In this document: piece after piece, positions 54,101 through 62,311 of the stretch | Layout of the letters: each line of letters starts with the position of its first letter | Numbering within the stretch: position 1 is the stretch's first letter | Source of the DNA: Bacteroides salyersiae WAL 10018 = DSM 18765 = JCM 12988 | GTDB taxonomy: Bacteria; Bacteroidota; Bacteroidia; Bacteroidales; Bacteroidaceae | Assembly (NCBI RefSeq): GCF_000381365.1 | Contig: NZ_KB905466.1 | Location: forward strand, 1,943,207-2,007,206 | Direction: 5' to 3' | DNA length: 64,000 nucleotides | The notes under the pieces: model-generated | Database searches by the model: none | What the model saw: only the letters and a program-made list of their open reading frames with translations | Told to the model about the DNA's origin: nothing | Made by a program: the position numbers and the translations under genes

Positions 54101-54601
54101 GTCAATATCCGTAATCGCTCCGGAAGTCGTTCCGCGAACTACAACATTCACACCGATCAAGGCCTCTCCCATAGCGTCCCGAACCTGTCCTTTCATGTCA
54201 AAAGAAGGGTCTTGCTGGGCTGCTTCCACTTTTTTGGGAGATAGTATGATCTGTTTATCTACGATTGTATAGGATACCGGAGTTCCCTCAAAAATTTCAT
54301 TGAGGATCTGGGATATGTTGCCTTGTGGATTCTCAACAGAAACCACCCGATTCTTATCTATCGTCTTATCATTGTATAAAAACACAAAATCAGAAGTTTC
54401 TTCTATCCTATTCAAGACCTGTTCGACAGAGACCTGCGACATGGAAATAGGAACCTTTGTTTTCTGAGCGTATCCATTTCCGGCTCTAAGCTGTATCACA
54501 GCTACAAAAAGTAATACTAAAGCAATCCTCATAATTAAAGGGAGTTTAAGGTTGAGTACACACTTTGAACAATGTGTAACAATGGAATAATTTTTCTTCA
54601 T
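51194..54601 (-). CDS. SusC/RagA TonB-dependent transporter with STN domain
   Basis: This 1135-residue outer-membrane channel has a signal peptide (ends GYAQK, about residue 47). An STN signalling domain (about 50-115, ISMSQVSVEQVLNRIEETSDFVFLYNDK) is followed by a carboxypeptidase-regulatory-like domain (about 135-210, VRDAMGEALIGVNVVVRGT). The TonB plug contains NPLIVIDGVPM and the SusC-type MNPDDIESISILKGASAAALYG, and the 22-strand barrel ends in LNLKLNF. The STN domain contacts FecR, so transport of the glycan can turn on the locus. The 165-bp space before it, after FecR copy B, may hold a promoter. Confidence 0.95.
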   Translation of the reverse strand: MKKNYSIVTHCSKCVLNLKLPLIMRIALVLLFVAVIQLRAGNGYAQKTKVPISMSQVSVEQVLNRIEETSDFVFLYNDKTIDKNRVVSVENPQGNISQILNEIFEGTPVSYTIVDKQIILSPKKVEAAQQDPSFDMKGQVRDAMGEALIGVNVVVRGTTSGAITDIDGNFTIKVKKGDVLEFSYVGYASQTATVVGNKPLVIILKEDTEMLGEVVVTAMGIQRLSKTLSYTAETVGGKELTRVKDANLINSLQGKSAGLVITPNANGAGGSSKILLRGNKSIQGGNNPLIVIDGVPMANNTNDGGSVVYGGGTDQGDALSTMNPDDIESISILKGASAAALYGAVAANGVIMITTKKGREGKIRIDVSSNMTAETVFNLPELQNTFGVPMNSKTGKPSTFYSWGDQMDIDGFDQIKDFYQVGYNFNNSVAVSGGSQNSQSYFSYGNTSSRGVMPTNTFVRHNLSGRQTFKAFNEKLTMDFSGTYTYSETKNKPGGGMLDNPLVGLYVIPRNVDYGYYRDNYELFNAERPTVPTQNWIVEDYTSLEEHNQNPYWMLNRGIGKSIRHRFTTSGTLKYQILDCLSIQGRLSYERDNTNFRREKYASTYRLSMGAYSETMNFYEHLFGDALVSFNKTWNDFTVAATAGASFTKEVTHGTYLNAEGDQYYEVDVTDANGITYKMPQGNVYFPNIFHRDNYYDIYYQENYTKKRLNSVFGTLQLGYKDMVYLDLTARNDWSSALAFTESMSFFYPSVGATFLLDEMFHMNDDLFDMVKLRASYSVVGNDIPAYYSRPVATLSKLTITLPTVMPFTDWKPEKTFSIEAGFDLAMLHNRLRTEFTFYKANTKNQYFQVSAPVASGYSKRNINAGNVENLGIEASLSYRLDFNHDWSWTPGINFSYNKNEIKELCPGLEEYNLAEASAFIMKLKKGGSYGDIYTYDFQYDDNGNIKLDNTGAPLLTSDADTYAGNFNSKFHLGWSNTINWKNLNIYALVDGKIGGKVLSMTEAIMDGYGVSKATGDARLNGGVPNKDGSMIDAEKYYSRVGGRAQNAGFNAMEYMYSATNFRLRELSVGYTFENLFGMNKNLTASVVGRNLFFLYKKSPCDPDISGSTGNGWQGIDVFSLPATRSWGLNLKLNF

Positions 54602-54766
54602 AAACTTGTGGTTAACTAAAGTGTTTTATGAATTAACAAATAAAAATTTACACACCCGGATTCACGTAATACAACATCTCCGGTTTTTTCTCCAGTACAG
54701 GATCGATAAAGCAATCCCGTTTTTTACATTTAGAACTATACAATCATAGGCAGTCTATTTTTTATA

Positions 54767-55789
54767 TCAATACAAATCCACTATTATCTTTTTCCTCACG
54801 AATGTTCCATCAGATTGCAGCACAGATTCTTCCTCCGTCTTCCACTTTATCATAGCCGATTTACTCAAATAATCAAGAATCTGTGACAATGTCTCATCTC
54901 TGAAAGTAGCCCGATATCTATACTGTTTTCCCGATCTGTTATTAAGTGCAATATCGACATTAAAATGCCGTGACAATCTTTTCAAGACCTCTTCTAAAGA
55001 AGAATTTCTAAAGATCAATTTTCCATCTTTCCATGCGACCTTCTCCGAGACATCAACTTCGGATTTCACAAATTGCAATGCTTTTTTATCATAAAGCAAA
55101 TGTTCACCGGGTTTCAAAACCACAGATGTTTCATACTTAGGAATAAATATATTGACACGTCCCGACTCCAATACTGTTTCAACATAATCTTCATTGTCAT
55201 AAGCACAGACATTAAACCGTGTTCCATATACATATACCTGTACCCCCGAAGGCGTATTCACATAAAACGGATGCTTTTCATCTGACTGCACCTCAAAAAA
55301 AGCTTCTCCCTGCAAATCCACTTCACGCCTTTCTCCCTTAAAAATATTCGGGCAGCGAAGCTTGCTCCCCGAATTCAACCAAACGACCGAATTATCAGGT
55401 AGCTCATAACGAACAACCGAACCAACAGTTGCCGTTATATTGGTATATTGAATCTTTTCATCGGGTTTCTTAAAATACAAATACCCCAGCGCCATAGAAG
55501 AAAGTAATAGCGGGATGGTCAAAAAAGCGGCATACCTAACCAATCTCTCTTGAAATATTCTAATTTTTTTTGCTCTTATATCAGCCTTAATTTTCTTATA
55601 ACCTAATTCCGCATCAACCGCTTCCATCAATTTTATATCTTCTCCCAAAGCCCATGCAATCTTAGAATCAAGGAATTGTAACCGATATGCCTCTGATCCG
55701 TTCAGCAACTTCTCAACTTCATCCTTTTCAGCCTTCGTACACAAGCCTCTATGATAGCGGAAGAATAATTCTGATTCCTGATGCTTCAT
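54767..55789 (-). CDS. FecR family anti-sigma factor, copy B
   Basis: This 340-residue protein has the same layout as the copy at 43638: a cytoplasmic segment, one membrane helix (YAAFLTIPLLLSSMALGYLYF), the FecR domain (YELPDNSVVWLNSGSKL, VDLQGEAFFEV) and a C-terminal STN-like domain (FRNSSLEEVLKRLSRHFNVDI). Strong similarity over the whole length shows duplication. It precedes SusC on the same strand (165 bp) and so is the likely partner of its STN domain. No PUL-type sigma gene adjoins it; the nearest sigma gene is the divergent cassette copy 2, which belongs to a different ECF type. Confidence 0.9.
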   Translation of the reverse strand: MKHQESELFFRYHRGLCTKAEKDEVEKLLNGSEAYRLQFLDSKIAWALGEDIKLMEAVDAELGYKKIKADIRAKKIRIFQERLVRYAAFLTIPLLLSSMALGYLYFKKPDEKIQYTNITATVGSVVRYELPDNSVVWLNSGSKLRCPNIFKGERREVDLQGEAFFEVQSDEKHPFYVNTPSGVQVYVYGTRFNVCAYDNEDYVETVLESGRVNIFIPKYETSVVLKPGEHLLYDKKALQFVKSEVDVSEKVAWKDGKLIFRNSSLEEVLKRLSRHFNVDIALNNRSGKQYRYRATFRDETLSQILDYLSKSAMIKWKTEEESVLQSDGTFVRKKIIVDLY

Positions 55790-56086
55790 CTATTTTTTTA
55801 TTTGATTATTTTGGTTATTTTTCGTTTTTAAATTCGCTTTATAATTACTACAATTATTAAGAGACAAAAAGGACAAGACGTCTTGTGTTTTTTTTCATTT
55901 TTTGAAATTAACCACTCAAACAATTATCAGAAAAGAGAAAAAACAAAATAACATTGTGGTTATTTTCTGAAATCACATCAGATCACAAGCTTATTATTAA
56001 CGAGAATATTCCATATGAAAGGACCCATGAAAGAGGATTTTAATAAAAATAGCTTTATTATCACATTAGGTTCCCTCTAAGACCAC
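55790..56086. other. AT-rich spacer before sigma cassette copy 2
   Basis: These 297 bases hold no supported gene. The sequence is AT-rich with poly-T and poly-A runs near 55888 and 55936. It would carry the promoter of FecR copy B, but no clear element was seen. Confidence 0.4.
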
Positions 56087-56106
56087 CTGAAAACTATCAA
56101 AAATGA

Positions 56107-56136
56107 CCTGAAAACTATCAATTGATAGTTTTCAGG
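56107..56136. promoter_or_regulatory. 30-bp perfect palindrome upstream of sigma gene copy 2
   Basis: Same sequence as at 25692-25721: CCTGAAAACTATCAA followed by its reverse complement, again with a direct half-copy just upstream. Confidence 0.6.
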
Positions 56137-56237
56137 CTAAAGAAAGATAAAATCCCCCCTATCGCAATCAGCAAAATGCCGTAAACTTGCAACATCGAAA
56201 TAAACAACGATATATTCACAATTTAAAAAGCAACGTT

Positions 56238-56741
56238 ATGAAAAGTATAAGCTTCAGAAAAGATTTAATAGGAGTTCAGGATGAACTGCTGCGTTTTGCA
56301 TACAAACTGACCACGGACAGAGAAGAAGCAAATGATTTGTTGCAGGAGACCTCATTAAAAGCATTGGACAATGAGGACAAATATATGCCGGATACCAATT
56401 TTAAAGGATGGATGTATACCATCATGCGCAATATCTTTATCAACAACTACAGAAAAGTAGTACGTGATCAGACATTTGTAGACCAAACAGAGAACCTCTA
56501 CCACCTGAGCCTCCCGCAGGAATCGGGATTTGAGAGCACGGAAAGTTCGTATGACCTAAAAGAAATGCACCGCATAGTAAACTCACTGCCAAAAGAATAC
56601 AAAGTGCCGTTCTCTATGCACGTTTCCGGATTCAAATACCGCGAAATTGCAGAGAAACTTAATCTCCCGTTGGGAACTGTAAAGAGCAGGATCTTCTTTA
56701 CACGCCAAAAGCTACAGGAAGAATTGAAAGATTTCAGATAA
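56238..56741 (+). CDS. ECF-type RNA polymerase sigma factor, copy 2
   Basis: This 167-residue sigma factor is identical to copy 1 except Gln83 for Arg and Ser126 for Ala. Position 83 is in the linker after region 2 and 126 lies at the start of region 4. Regions 2 and 4 are intact, so both copies should be functional. The ATG at 56238 is used, as in copy 1. It is divergent from FecR copy B and convergent with the broken outer-membrane gene at 56882-58039. Few amino-acid changes against many silent ones point to selection on both copies or to gene conversion. Confidence 0.9.
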   Translation: MKSISFRKDLIGVQDELLRFAYKLTTDREEANDLLQETSLKALDNEDKYMPDTNFKGWMYTIMRNIFINNYRKVVRDQTFVDQTENLYHLSLPQESGFESTESSYDLKEMHRIVNSLPKEYKVPFSMHVSGFKYREIAEKLNLPLGTVKSRIFFTRQKLQEELKDFR

Positions 56742-56828
56742 TCGCATTATATAACCTAAACCGACGACTTATCGATTTCTATTTCTATATGAGTAATTTT
56801 TAGTGCAGATTTTTAGTTGTGTTAATTT

Positions 56829-56869
56829 AGGAGCAAGAGGAAGAGATTTCCATACTTGCTCCTTTTTTT
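56829..56869 (+). terminator. Rho-independent terminator of sigma gene copy 2
   Basis: AGGAGCAAG (56829-56837) pairs with CTTGCTCCT (56855-56863), followed by T7. Confidence 0.85.
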
Positions 56870-56881
56870 ATTTCATTCCTG

Positions 56882-58039
56882 TCAGAATGAATAGCCCAAA
56901 ACACCGGACCATCCGGTAAAGACACTGTTCCGTGCAAAAGTATCCCTCGTTCCTTCTAATTGCGCACGAATCATGATAGCATGTTGCCATTTTTTAGAAA
57001 CGGGAATCAGCAAACCAAGATTTACATAATATCCTGGAAAAGCTCCACCAAAGGGTTCCAACCGTGTGTTCCCTATTTTATACTTAGCCGATAGAAAGCC
57101 ACAGACCACTGCACCGGCTCCAATAAAAGGACGTACTGCTCCCCTCGGAAAAGTATATCCCCCACCCTACTTGCCGGAGAGCAATATACTTGAATAGTCG
57201 CTCTTCCTTCTTGTATCCTTCGCCGACAGCTTGGACACAGACAAATCGACAACCAAACTAAGCGAACTTATCTAACGGGGACAAGAAACAGCAGCATTAA
57301 CCCCCACCAAGTATGTTAGTACAGGTTTTCCATATTCTTTTAGATCATCGTGCGAAGTATATTTTTGCAAACCGATATACGGAGTTACAGCGACATGAAT
57401 TTTCGGTTTGTCCGCCTTTGCCACAAACTCGATACAGCCTTCTTCATTGTTACACATCATACCGTGATAAGCTTTCACCAGATCGACCATTCCCTTATGC
57501 GTAAAAGGGGTACGATCTATTTTATCCTGAATCCCGAAACAATCCCGAAAGACATAGTGTAATGTCGGAATATAACGATTCACTTCTTTCTTAAACGTAC
57601 GCCCATCGCTCTGTGTATTTTCAATCAAAGGTGCATCCAATTTCACCAACCTGTCATGACTTTCTATAAAATAAAACTCTTTATTATCCTCGCTTTCATA
57701 GTAATACAAATTCTTCATACCCTGAAATAAACACTCCAGAAATAGTTGAACAGTACTGCCATGGCTCAATTCAACCGAACGCGAAACATACAATTTTCCA
57801 TCGTTCACAAAATGATATTTTTGGATATCACCGGGGTAATAAATAACAGGAGATGCATCCATATCCGACTTAAACATGCAGCAAGCTGCATTTATCTTAT
57901 CCGTCCGCAAATTGATTAACCCTTGCACAGTATCCTGTTTAAGGGTAATGATATATCCCTTGTTATAATTATCTTGGGCAAATACGGAATATGAAACCCA
58001 AAGTACTGAGAAACTAATTAGTAACTGTTTTAAATCCAT
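56882..58039 (-). pseudogene. Outer-membrane beta-barrel-like protein broken by two in-frame TAG codons
   Basis: From the ATG at 58039 one frame runs 386 codons to the stop at 56882. It is interrupted by TAG at codon 256 (57272-57274) and TAG at codon 291 (57167-57169). The stretch between and after the stops keeps a protein-like sequence (LVVDLSVSKLSAKD, GGGYTFPRGAVRPFIGAGAVV, PGYYVNLGLLIPVSK, WSGVLGYSF), so no frameshift is needed. The N-terminal part has a signal peptide (ends SVFAQ) and repeats of KQDTVQGLINLRTDK type. The tail looks like beta-barrel strands ending in an aromatic residue. Two nonsense changes suggest a dead gene; alternative decoding is less likely. Function unknown. Confidence 0.75.
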
Positions 58040-58100
58040 CTTTGTAATATCTTATAAACCTATTAAATCATAAAAGAGATATTTCCGACACCATTTTGAT

Positions 58101-58577
58101 TTATCTAAAAAGCGACACCAAGCCCAGAAAAATACACAGTATTCCACTAAACAGCAAAAGATACAATGGCGAACTCAATGATGTTTCTAAAACAGCGCTC
58201 TGCGGTTTCTGCGGATTATAATGTACCGTACATTTACGCCCCGGGAAATACTGTTTCACTTTTTTACGTGCATAAGACAAAGAACTTGTAGACATGCGAT
58301 GACCGTAATTAAGCCTATTCGAAACATATAATTTACCCTGTACCTGATACTCATATTTTATCACGACTCTATGTAGCTCATCAATACTACCAGAGGTTGC
58401 CACCTCTGAAAATAATATCTGACCGATAGTAGTAGGCCATTTTCTGGCCTTTCTGATGAAATAAAGCAGAATAAAAAAATAAATCAACAACAAGCCCCCC
58501 ATGATCAGGACAAAAAGCTCGCCAAAAGCATCTTCCATATTCAAATCATTCAATATAATAAAATTTTGCAGACTCAT
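58101..58577 (-). CDS. DUF3592-like small membrane protein
   Basis: This 158-residue protein has two hydrophobic helices (LFVLIMGGLLLIYFFILLYFI near the start and LYLLLFSGILCIFLGLVSLF at the end). They flank a soluble beta-rich part with RVVIKYEYQVQGKLYVSNRL and CTVHYNPQKPQSAVL, the DUF3592 pattern. The first ATG (58577) overlaps the end of the upstream gene by 32 bp. A second ATG at 58538 (MEDAFGELF) gives a more usual length and may be the true start. It lies downstream of the RHS gene and the lipoprotein gene in the same direction, so a role in immunity to the RHS tail is possible but unproven. Confidence 0.7.
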   Translation of the reverse strand: MSLQNFIILNDLNMEDAFGELFVLIMGGLLLIYFFILLYFIRKARKWPTTIGQILFSEVATSGSIDELHRVVIKYEYQVQGKLYVSNRLNYGHRMSTSSLSYARKKVKQYFPGRKCTVHYNPQKPQSAVLETSLSSPLYLLLFSGILCIFLGLVSLFR

Positions 58578-58992
58578 CTAATTCATTCGTTAGTTCTGAA
58601 TCAAATTTGAAGTTATAAAGCATCCATCTATCCTTTGGTTTATACAACGTAAATGAATACCTAAGTGGCTGGAGTTCATAATTTACAATACAAGAATAAT
58701 GAACTATAGTTTTACCTATAACTCTTTTGGCTATAATTTCATAGCCAAAATACTTGCCCATAGTATTCTCACAAGACTTTAATTTTTCTCTCAACTCATC
58801 TATACTATGTGTCGGCAACTTTAAAAAATTGATATTAGTAGCAAATATTTCATTCAACGCCTTTTCTGCACCAGCACTTTCGTATGTCACGAAAAATGTT
58901 TCAACTATTTTACGGGACCCCTCATCACTCACTTTATTGGATTGCACACAAGAAGTTAACACAAGCAATAGCATAATAAATAATTGTTTCAT
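58546..58992 (-). CDS. Small lipoprotein of unknown function
   Basis: This 148-residue lipoprotein (MKQLFIMLLLVLTSC, Cys15) has a body with an NTF2/SnoaL-like feel: an early helix (SRKIVETFFVTYESAGAEKAL) followed by alternating strands (KTIVHYSCIVNYELQPLRYSFTLYK). It is not recognised beyond that. It starts 13 bp downstream of the RHS gene, the place where an immunity gene would be expected. As an envelope-bound protein it could protect against a toxin arriving outside the cytoplasm. Confidence 0.6.
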   Translation of the reverse strand: MKQLFIMLLLVLTSCVQSNKVSDEGSRKIVETFFVTYESAGAEKALNEIFATNINFLKLPTHSIDELREKLKSCENTMGKYFGYEIIAKRVIGKTIVHYSCIVNYELQPLRYSFTLYKPKDRWMLYNFKFDSELTNELDESAKFYYIE

Positions 58993-59005
58993 AATCTATA
59001 TAATT

Positions 59006-62000
59006 TTAATAACGATTTCCCTCCTGTTTTGTGTTCACATTAATCTCTGGCGTCAACACCTCCACTATTGTATTCATCATTCCATGTAACCACTGAGTAG
59101 CCGCTTTGAAATCAACAGACAGTCCAACCTTAGCTGGACCAGCTTTAATGTTAGCACCGACTTTGGTATTATTGTCTATTTGGGCGTTTACTTTATCACC
59201 AACTAAAACAGACGCATTAGCGGATGCAAAATCAAAATTTGTATTCATATTCACATCAGAATCAAACGTAGTTTTTACTTCTGCTATTGAAACTTCTGCT
59301 TTTAAAGATGCAGAATTTACAGAAAATTTAGCCTCTGCATCTCCTGCTACAGCCTCCATAGACAATTGATTGCCATTGGTTTTAACCGAAATCTCCCCAA
59401 AATTCACTTCTACCTTTCCCTTAACAGAGCCTAAACTCAAGCCTGCATTAACAGAATACAGCGATCTACCTAAGCCAATCTCCGATCCTCGAAAAACTTC
59501 CTTAGCGGCAGTATTTGTTGCATTAACATGCCTTTCGACTCTAGTTTGTTTCTCACGACTCCAATTCCAATAACCATTTCCCGGTGGGATTTGTACTTCT
59601 TTTCCATTCGGATCCACAAATCTCACAGGATTACCAAAACAATAAATATACGGACTCATCGAATAATACTTTTCACAAAGCGGATCGACACCAGTCCACC
59701 CCGGAACATCCGATCTTAAATATCTCGCACCGAAATCATACCAATCCAACCCGTGCATCCTATCCAATTCCTTACCACCATATTTGTAAGGCTGCTTACT
59801 CTTTTCCACTCCTTCTCCAAATAAACCACCGTAAGGATAATAATGATTCACCTCTTCTACAGTACCATATTGATCTGCCACAACTCGATTATTTCCTTGA
59901 TGATCACGTAAATAATAATGATAAGTAGACACATTACCATTCAATGTTATATATCCGTCTTCCGTTAAGATTCTGCTTAACTCCCCGTCTTCATATATAA
60001 AATTACCACAATAATCGGTACAAGTATATCCCTTATAGCGTGCGCGTGAATCTAAAACAAGGTTAGATACATCCCGTTGCATTGCTAAAGAAGAAGCTAA
60101 GTTATTCGATATTTGAAAACCCGGAATCGGATCGACTACCTGTTCCAATTTCGTATAAGACTCTTTACGGCGTTTTACACCATCCGCACTGTATTGATAA
60201 TCGATATATCCGCTCATATGTAGAATTACTTGCGAAGGCAAATTTAAACTATTATATCTAATTGAAGTAATTCCTTTATTTAAATCTTTAACTAAACTTC
60301 CATTTGCATCATAAAAATATTCCTGCGGTTTAGACGAACCATCTACAAAATTAAAAGCTCCCTCATAAAGAGGATCTCCCGCAGAATTATCGTCTATTGC
60401 TTTTAACTGATTCCCATTATAATCTATAAATAAATCATCAATCATATCAAAATCATCCGGTTTATTTAAAAGTCCATAACGTCTCACGAAAGTCAAATTA
60501 CCCATTTTATCATATGCATAATCAACTCCATAATCAGGACAATAGTTAGGATCATCATTACTTTCTCCATATATAGCTCTCTTTAGACGATTCAATTCAT
60601 CATATTGAAAATTATAATTGCGTATAAGACCAGCTTCCGAAGTAACAGACCAATTCATCTGGCTAATATTCCCATTATAGCAAGGGGTATTGTCTTCATC
60701 TTGTTCATTATAAAACAATTTTTGAGTAAACTTTGAGCCAGTAATACCAGTCAGCCAATTACGAATATTATAAGTATATGTACTTTTAAGCGAATCATTC
60801 TGATGATAAGTTTTGGTTGATAATCGTCCCAATTCATCATAAGTATTTTCAGACAACACAACAATAGGGGCATTAGGGCCTAATTGATGGGTCGTTTTTA
60901 CTAATCGATCTGCATGATCATAAGTATATTTATATATTTCAAGTTTAGCTGTTTCTTTTGTATGATAATGAGCATTGACCACCTGCGAAGGCTTACCTGT
61001 AAAAGTATAATTAGTAACAGTTATTTTATATCCACCAAGATGATCATCTTGAGTAACCCGAATGGGTCGGCCCTTTATATCATAATAAACCGCAGTATAT
61101 AGTTTGGCAGAAGTATCGAGTAGTGAAGATATACTTCCTGTTAAAAAGCCATTCGCCGCTACAGTTTGAGCAGGAAATTTAGCACGATTCTGGAAACCGA
61201 CCAATGACAAAAAGGAATAGTCATCATAATAATTAACCTGATGAATTATTGGAGAAACAAGCTCAAAGTCAGAACTATAACCAGTATTCTCCAATCCATC
61301 AGGAATAATACCACTATCATCTTTATTTAATGAGCATACCACTATCCTTTCACTCACCGAAGAAGTGTTAGTATTTCCACATATTCCTTTGACAGTTAAC
61401 CGATGAAAATTATCATACAGATAAAAAGTCCATTCTAATTTTTCTCTCTGTACACCATCCTGTGAAAAAATCAAATTATCTGCCTGATCATACACATATT
61501 TGATTGGTTGACATCCCGGAATTTTTTTCTCTATACAATGGCCCCAGTTGTCATATTTATATTGATAAGCATATAAATCCAAATCAGGCTCGTCTTGGTA
61601 AGCTGGCGGAAGAACAAAAATCAGATTATCACAAGCATCGTACACAAAATAGGTATCATGTGGTATATCACCTAACATCTGACGGACTAACACTTTACGA
61701 TCTTGCTTATCCCTAAAGGTATAAGTCTCATTATGATCTTCGTCTTTCTCTCTTACAACAGACAACTCCTTTTCTGCATAATTGCCATTTAAAACAAGTT
61801 CCCCTGTAAACGTGACTTTATAAAGTTTACACAAAAGTATCCCTGTTGCTTTATTAGAGGAATATCCTGTAGACAAATCTCTTGAAAATTTTTCACCAGG
61901 CCCCATTATACCAATTACACGTTTCAGTGGAGAATAGTCGTAAACATACTCTGTATAATACATTTCATCATTATAAGTAGCCATAGCTTCTTTATATGAA

Positions 62001-62281
62001 TAAACGCGGTCTGATGTTGTCACTATAGGGAGACGATCCTCTACGAGACGCCCTGTTTCATCACGCCATTGCTCAGTCAAAAGGTTTTTTCGAGAAGGAG
62101 TTACCCCTTTTTGAACGGTCATAAAAGAGCGCCCTAAACCATCAAAATATTGAATCGTTTCTATACATTTACTCGCTGCCTGATCCAACATCACGTAAGA
62201 ATGAATATAATTCTTACAAGAGTCTTGAGAGTATAAATTCAACGTTAAACAGGATAAAATAAAGATATATAAATACTTCAT
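59006..62281 (-). CDS. RHS/YD-repeat protein with DUF6443 N-terminus and variable C-terminal tail
   Basis: This 1091-residue exported protein has a signal peptide (ends LNLYSQ), then the DUF6443-type start (CIETIQYFDGLGRSFMTVQKG). Many YD repeats follow (YVYDACDNLIFV, YTYDHADRLVKT, YAYDKMGNLTFV). The RHS-associated core is at about residues 840-925 (YYPYGGLFGEG, GLDWYDFGARYLRSDVPGWTGVDPL, YIYCFGNPVRFVDPNGKEV). After the core a separate tail of about 165 residues begins. It alternates polar and small residues (VEVNFGEISVKTNG, AKVGLSVDFKAA), is beta-rich, and is not recognised as a known toxin. RHS proteins form shells that hold such tails, often for delivery to rivals. It is 30 bp downstream of another YD-repeat gene. 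Confidence 0.88.
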   Translation of the reverse strand: MKYLYIFILSCLTLNLYSQDSCKNYIHSYVMLDQAASKCIETIQYFDGLGRSFMTVQKGVTPSRKNLLTEQWRDETGRLVEDRLPIVTTSDRVYSYKEAMATYNDEMYYTEYVYDYSPLKRVIGIMGPGEKFSRDLSTGYSSNKATGILLCKLYKVTFTGELVLNGNYAEKELSVVREKDEDHNETYTFRDKQDRKVLVRQMLGDIPHDTYFVYDACDNLIFVLPPAYQDEPDLDLYAYQYKYDNWGHCIEKKIPGCQPIKYVYDQADNLIFSQDGVQREKLEWTFYLYDNFHRLTVKGICGNTNTSSVSERIVVCSLNKDDSGIIPDGLENTGYSSDFELVSPIIHQVNYYDDYSFLSLVGFQNRAKFPAQTVAANGFLTGSISSLLDTSAKLYTAVYYDIKGRPIRVTQDDHLGGYKITVTNYTFTGKPSQVVNAHYHTKETAKLEIYKYTYDHADRLVKTTHQLGPNAPIVVLSENTYDELGRLSTKTYHQNDSLKSTYTYNIRNWLTGITGSKFTQKLFYNEQDEDNTPCYNGNISQMNWSVTSEAGLIRNYNFQYDELNRLKRAIYGESNDDPNYCPDYGVDYAYDKMGNLTFVRRYGLLNKPDDFDMIDDLFIDYNGNQLKAIDDNSAGDPLYEGAFNFVDGSSKPQEYFYDANGSLVKDLNKGITSIRYNSLNLPSQVILHMSGYIDYQYSADGVKRRKESYTKLEQVVDPIPGFQISNNLASSLAMQRDVSNLVLDSRARYKGYTCTDYCGNFIYEDGELSRILTEDGYITLNGNVSTYHYYLRDHQGNNRVVADQYGTVEEVNHYYPYGGLFGEGVEKSKQPYKYGGKELDRMHGLDWYDFGARYLRSDVPGWTGVDPLCEKYYSMSPYIYCFGNPVRFVDPNGKEVQIPPGNGYWNWSREKQTRVERHVNATNTAAKEVFRGSEIGLGRSLYSVNAGLSLGSVKGKVEVNFGEISVKTNGNQLSMEAVAGDAEAKFSVNSASLKAEVSIAEVKTTFDSDVNMNTNFDFASANASVLVGDKVNAQIDNNTKVGANIKAGPAKVGLSVDFKAATQWLHGMMNTIVEVLTPEINVNTKQEGNRY

Positions 62282-62311
62282 ACTTCTTCAAATTTAACTT
62301 ACCTACAAAAT

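Larger units (their letters stand above)
56087..56869 (+). repeat. Sigma cassette, copy 2 of a direct repeat
   Basis: This is the second copy of the segment at 25672-26444. It includes the upstream palindrome (56107-56136), coding region and terminator (56829-56869). Within the gene I count about 20 substitutions in 504 bases, nearly all silent. Confidence 0.9.

Noticed and set aside
25672-56869. Composite transposon with the sigma cassettes as ends
   Set aside because: No transposase or integrase and no terminal inverted repeats were seen; the copies are plain direct repeats.
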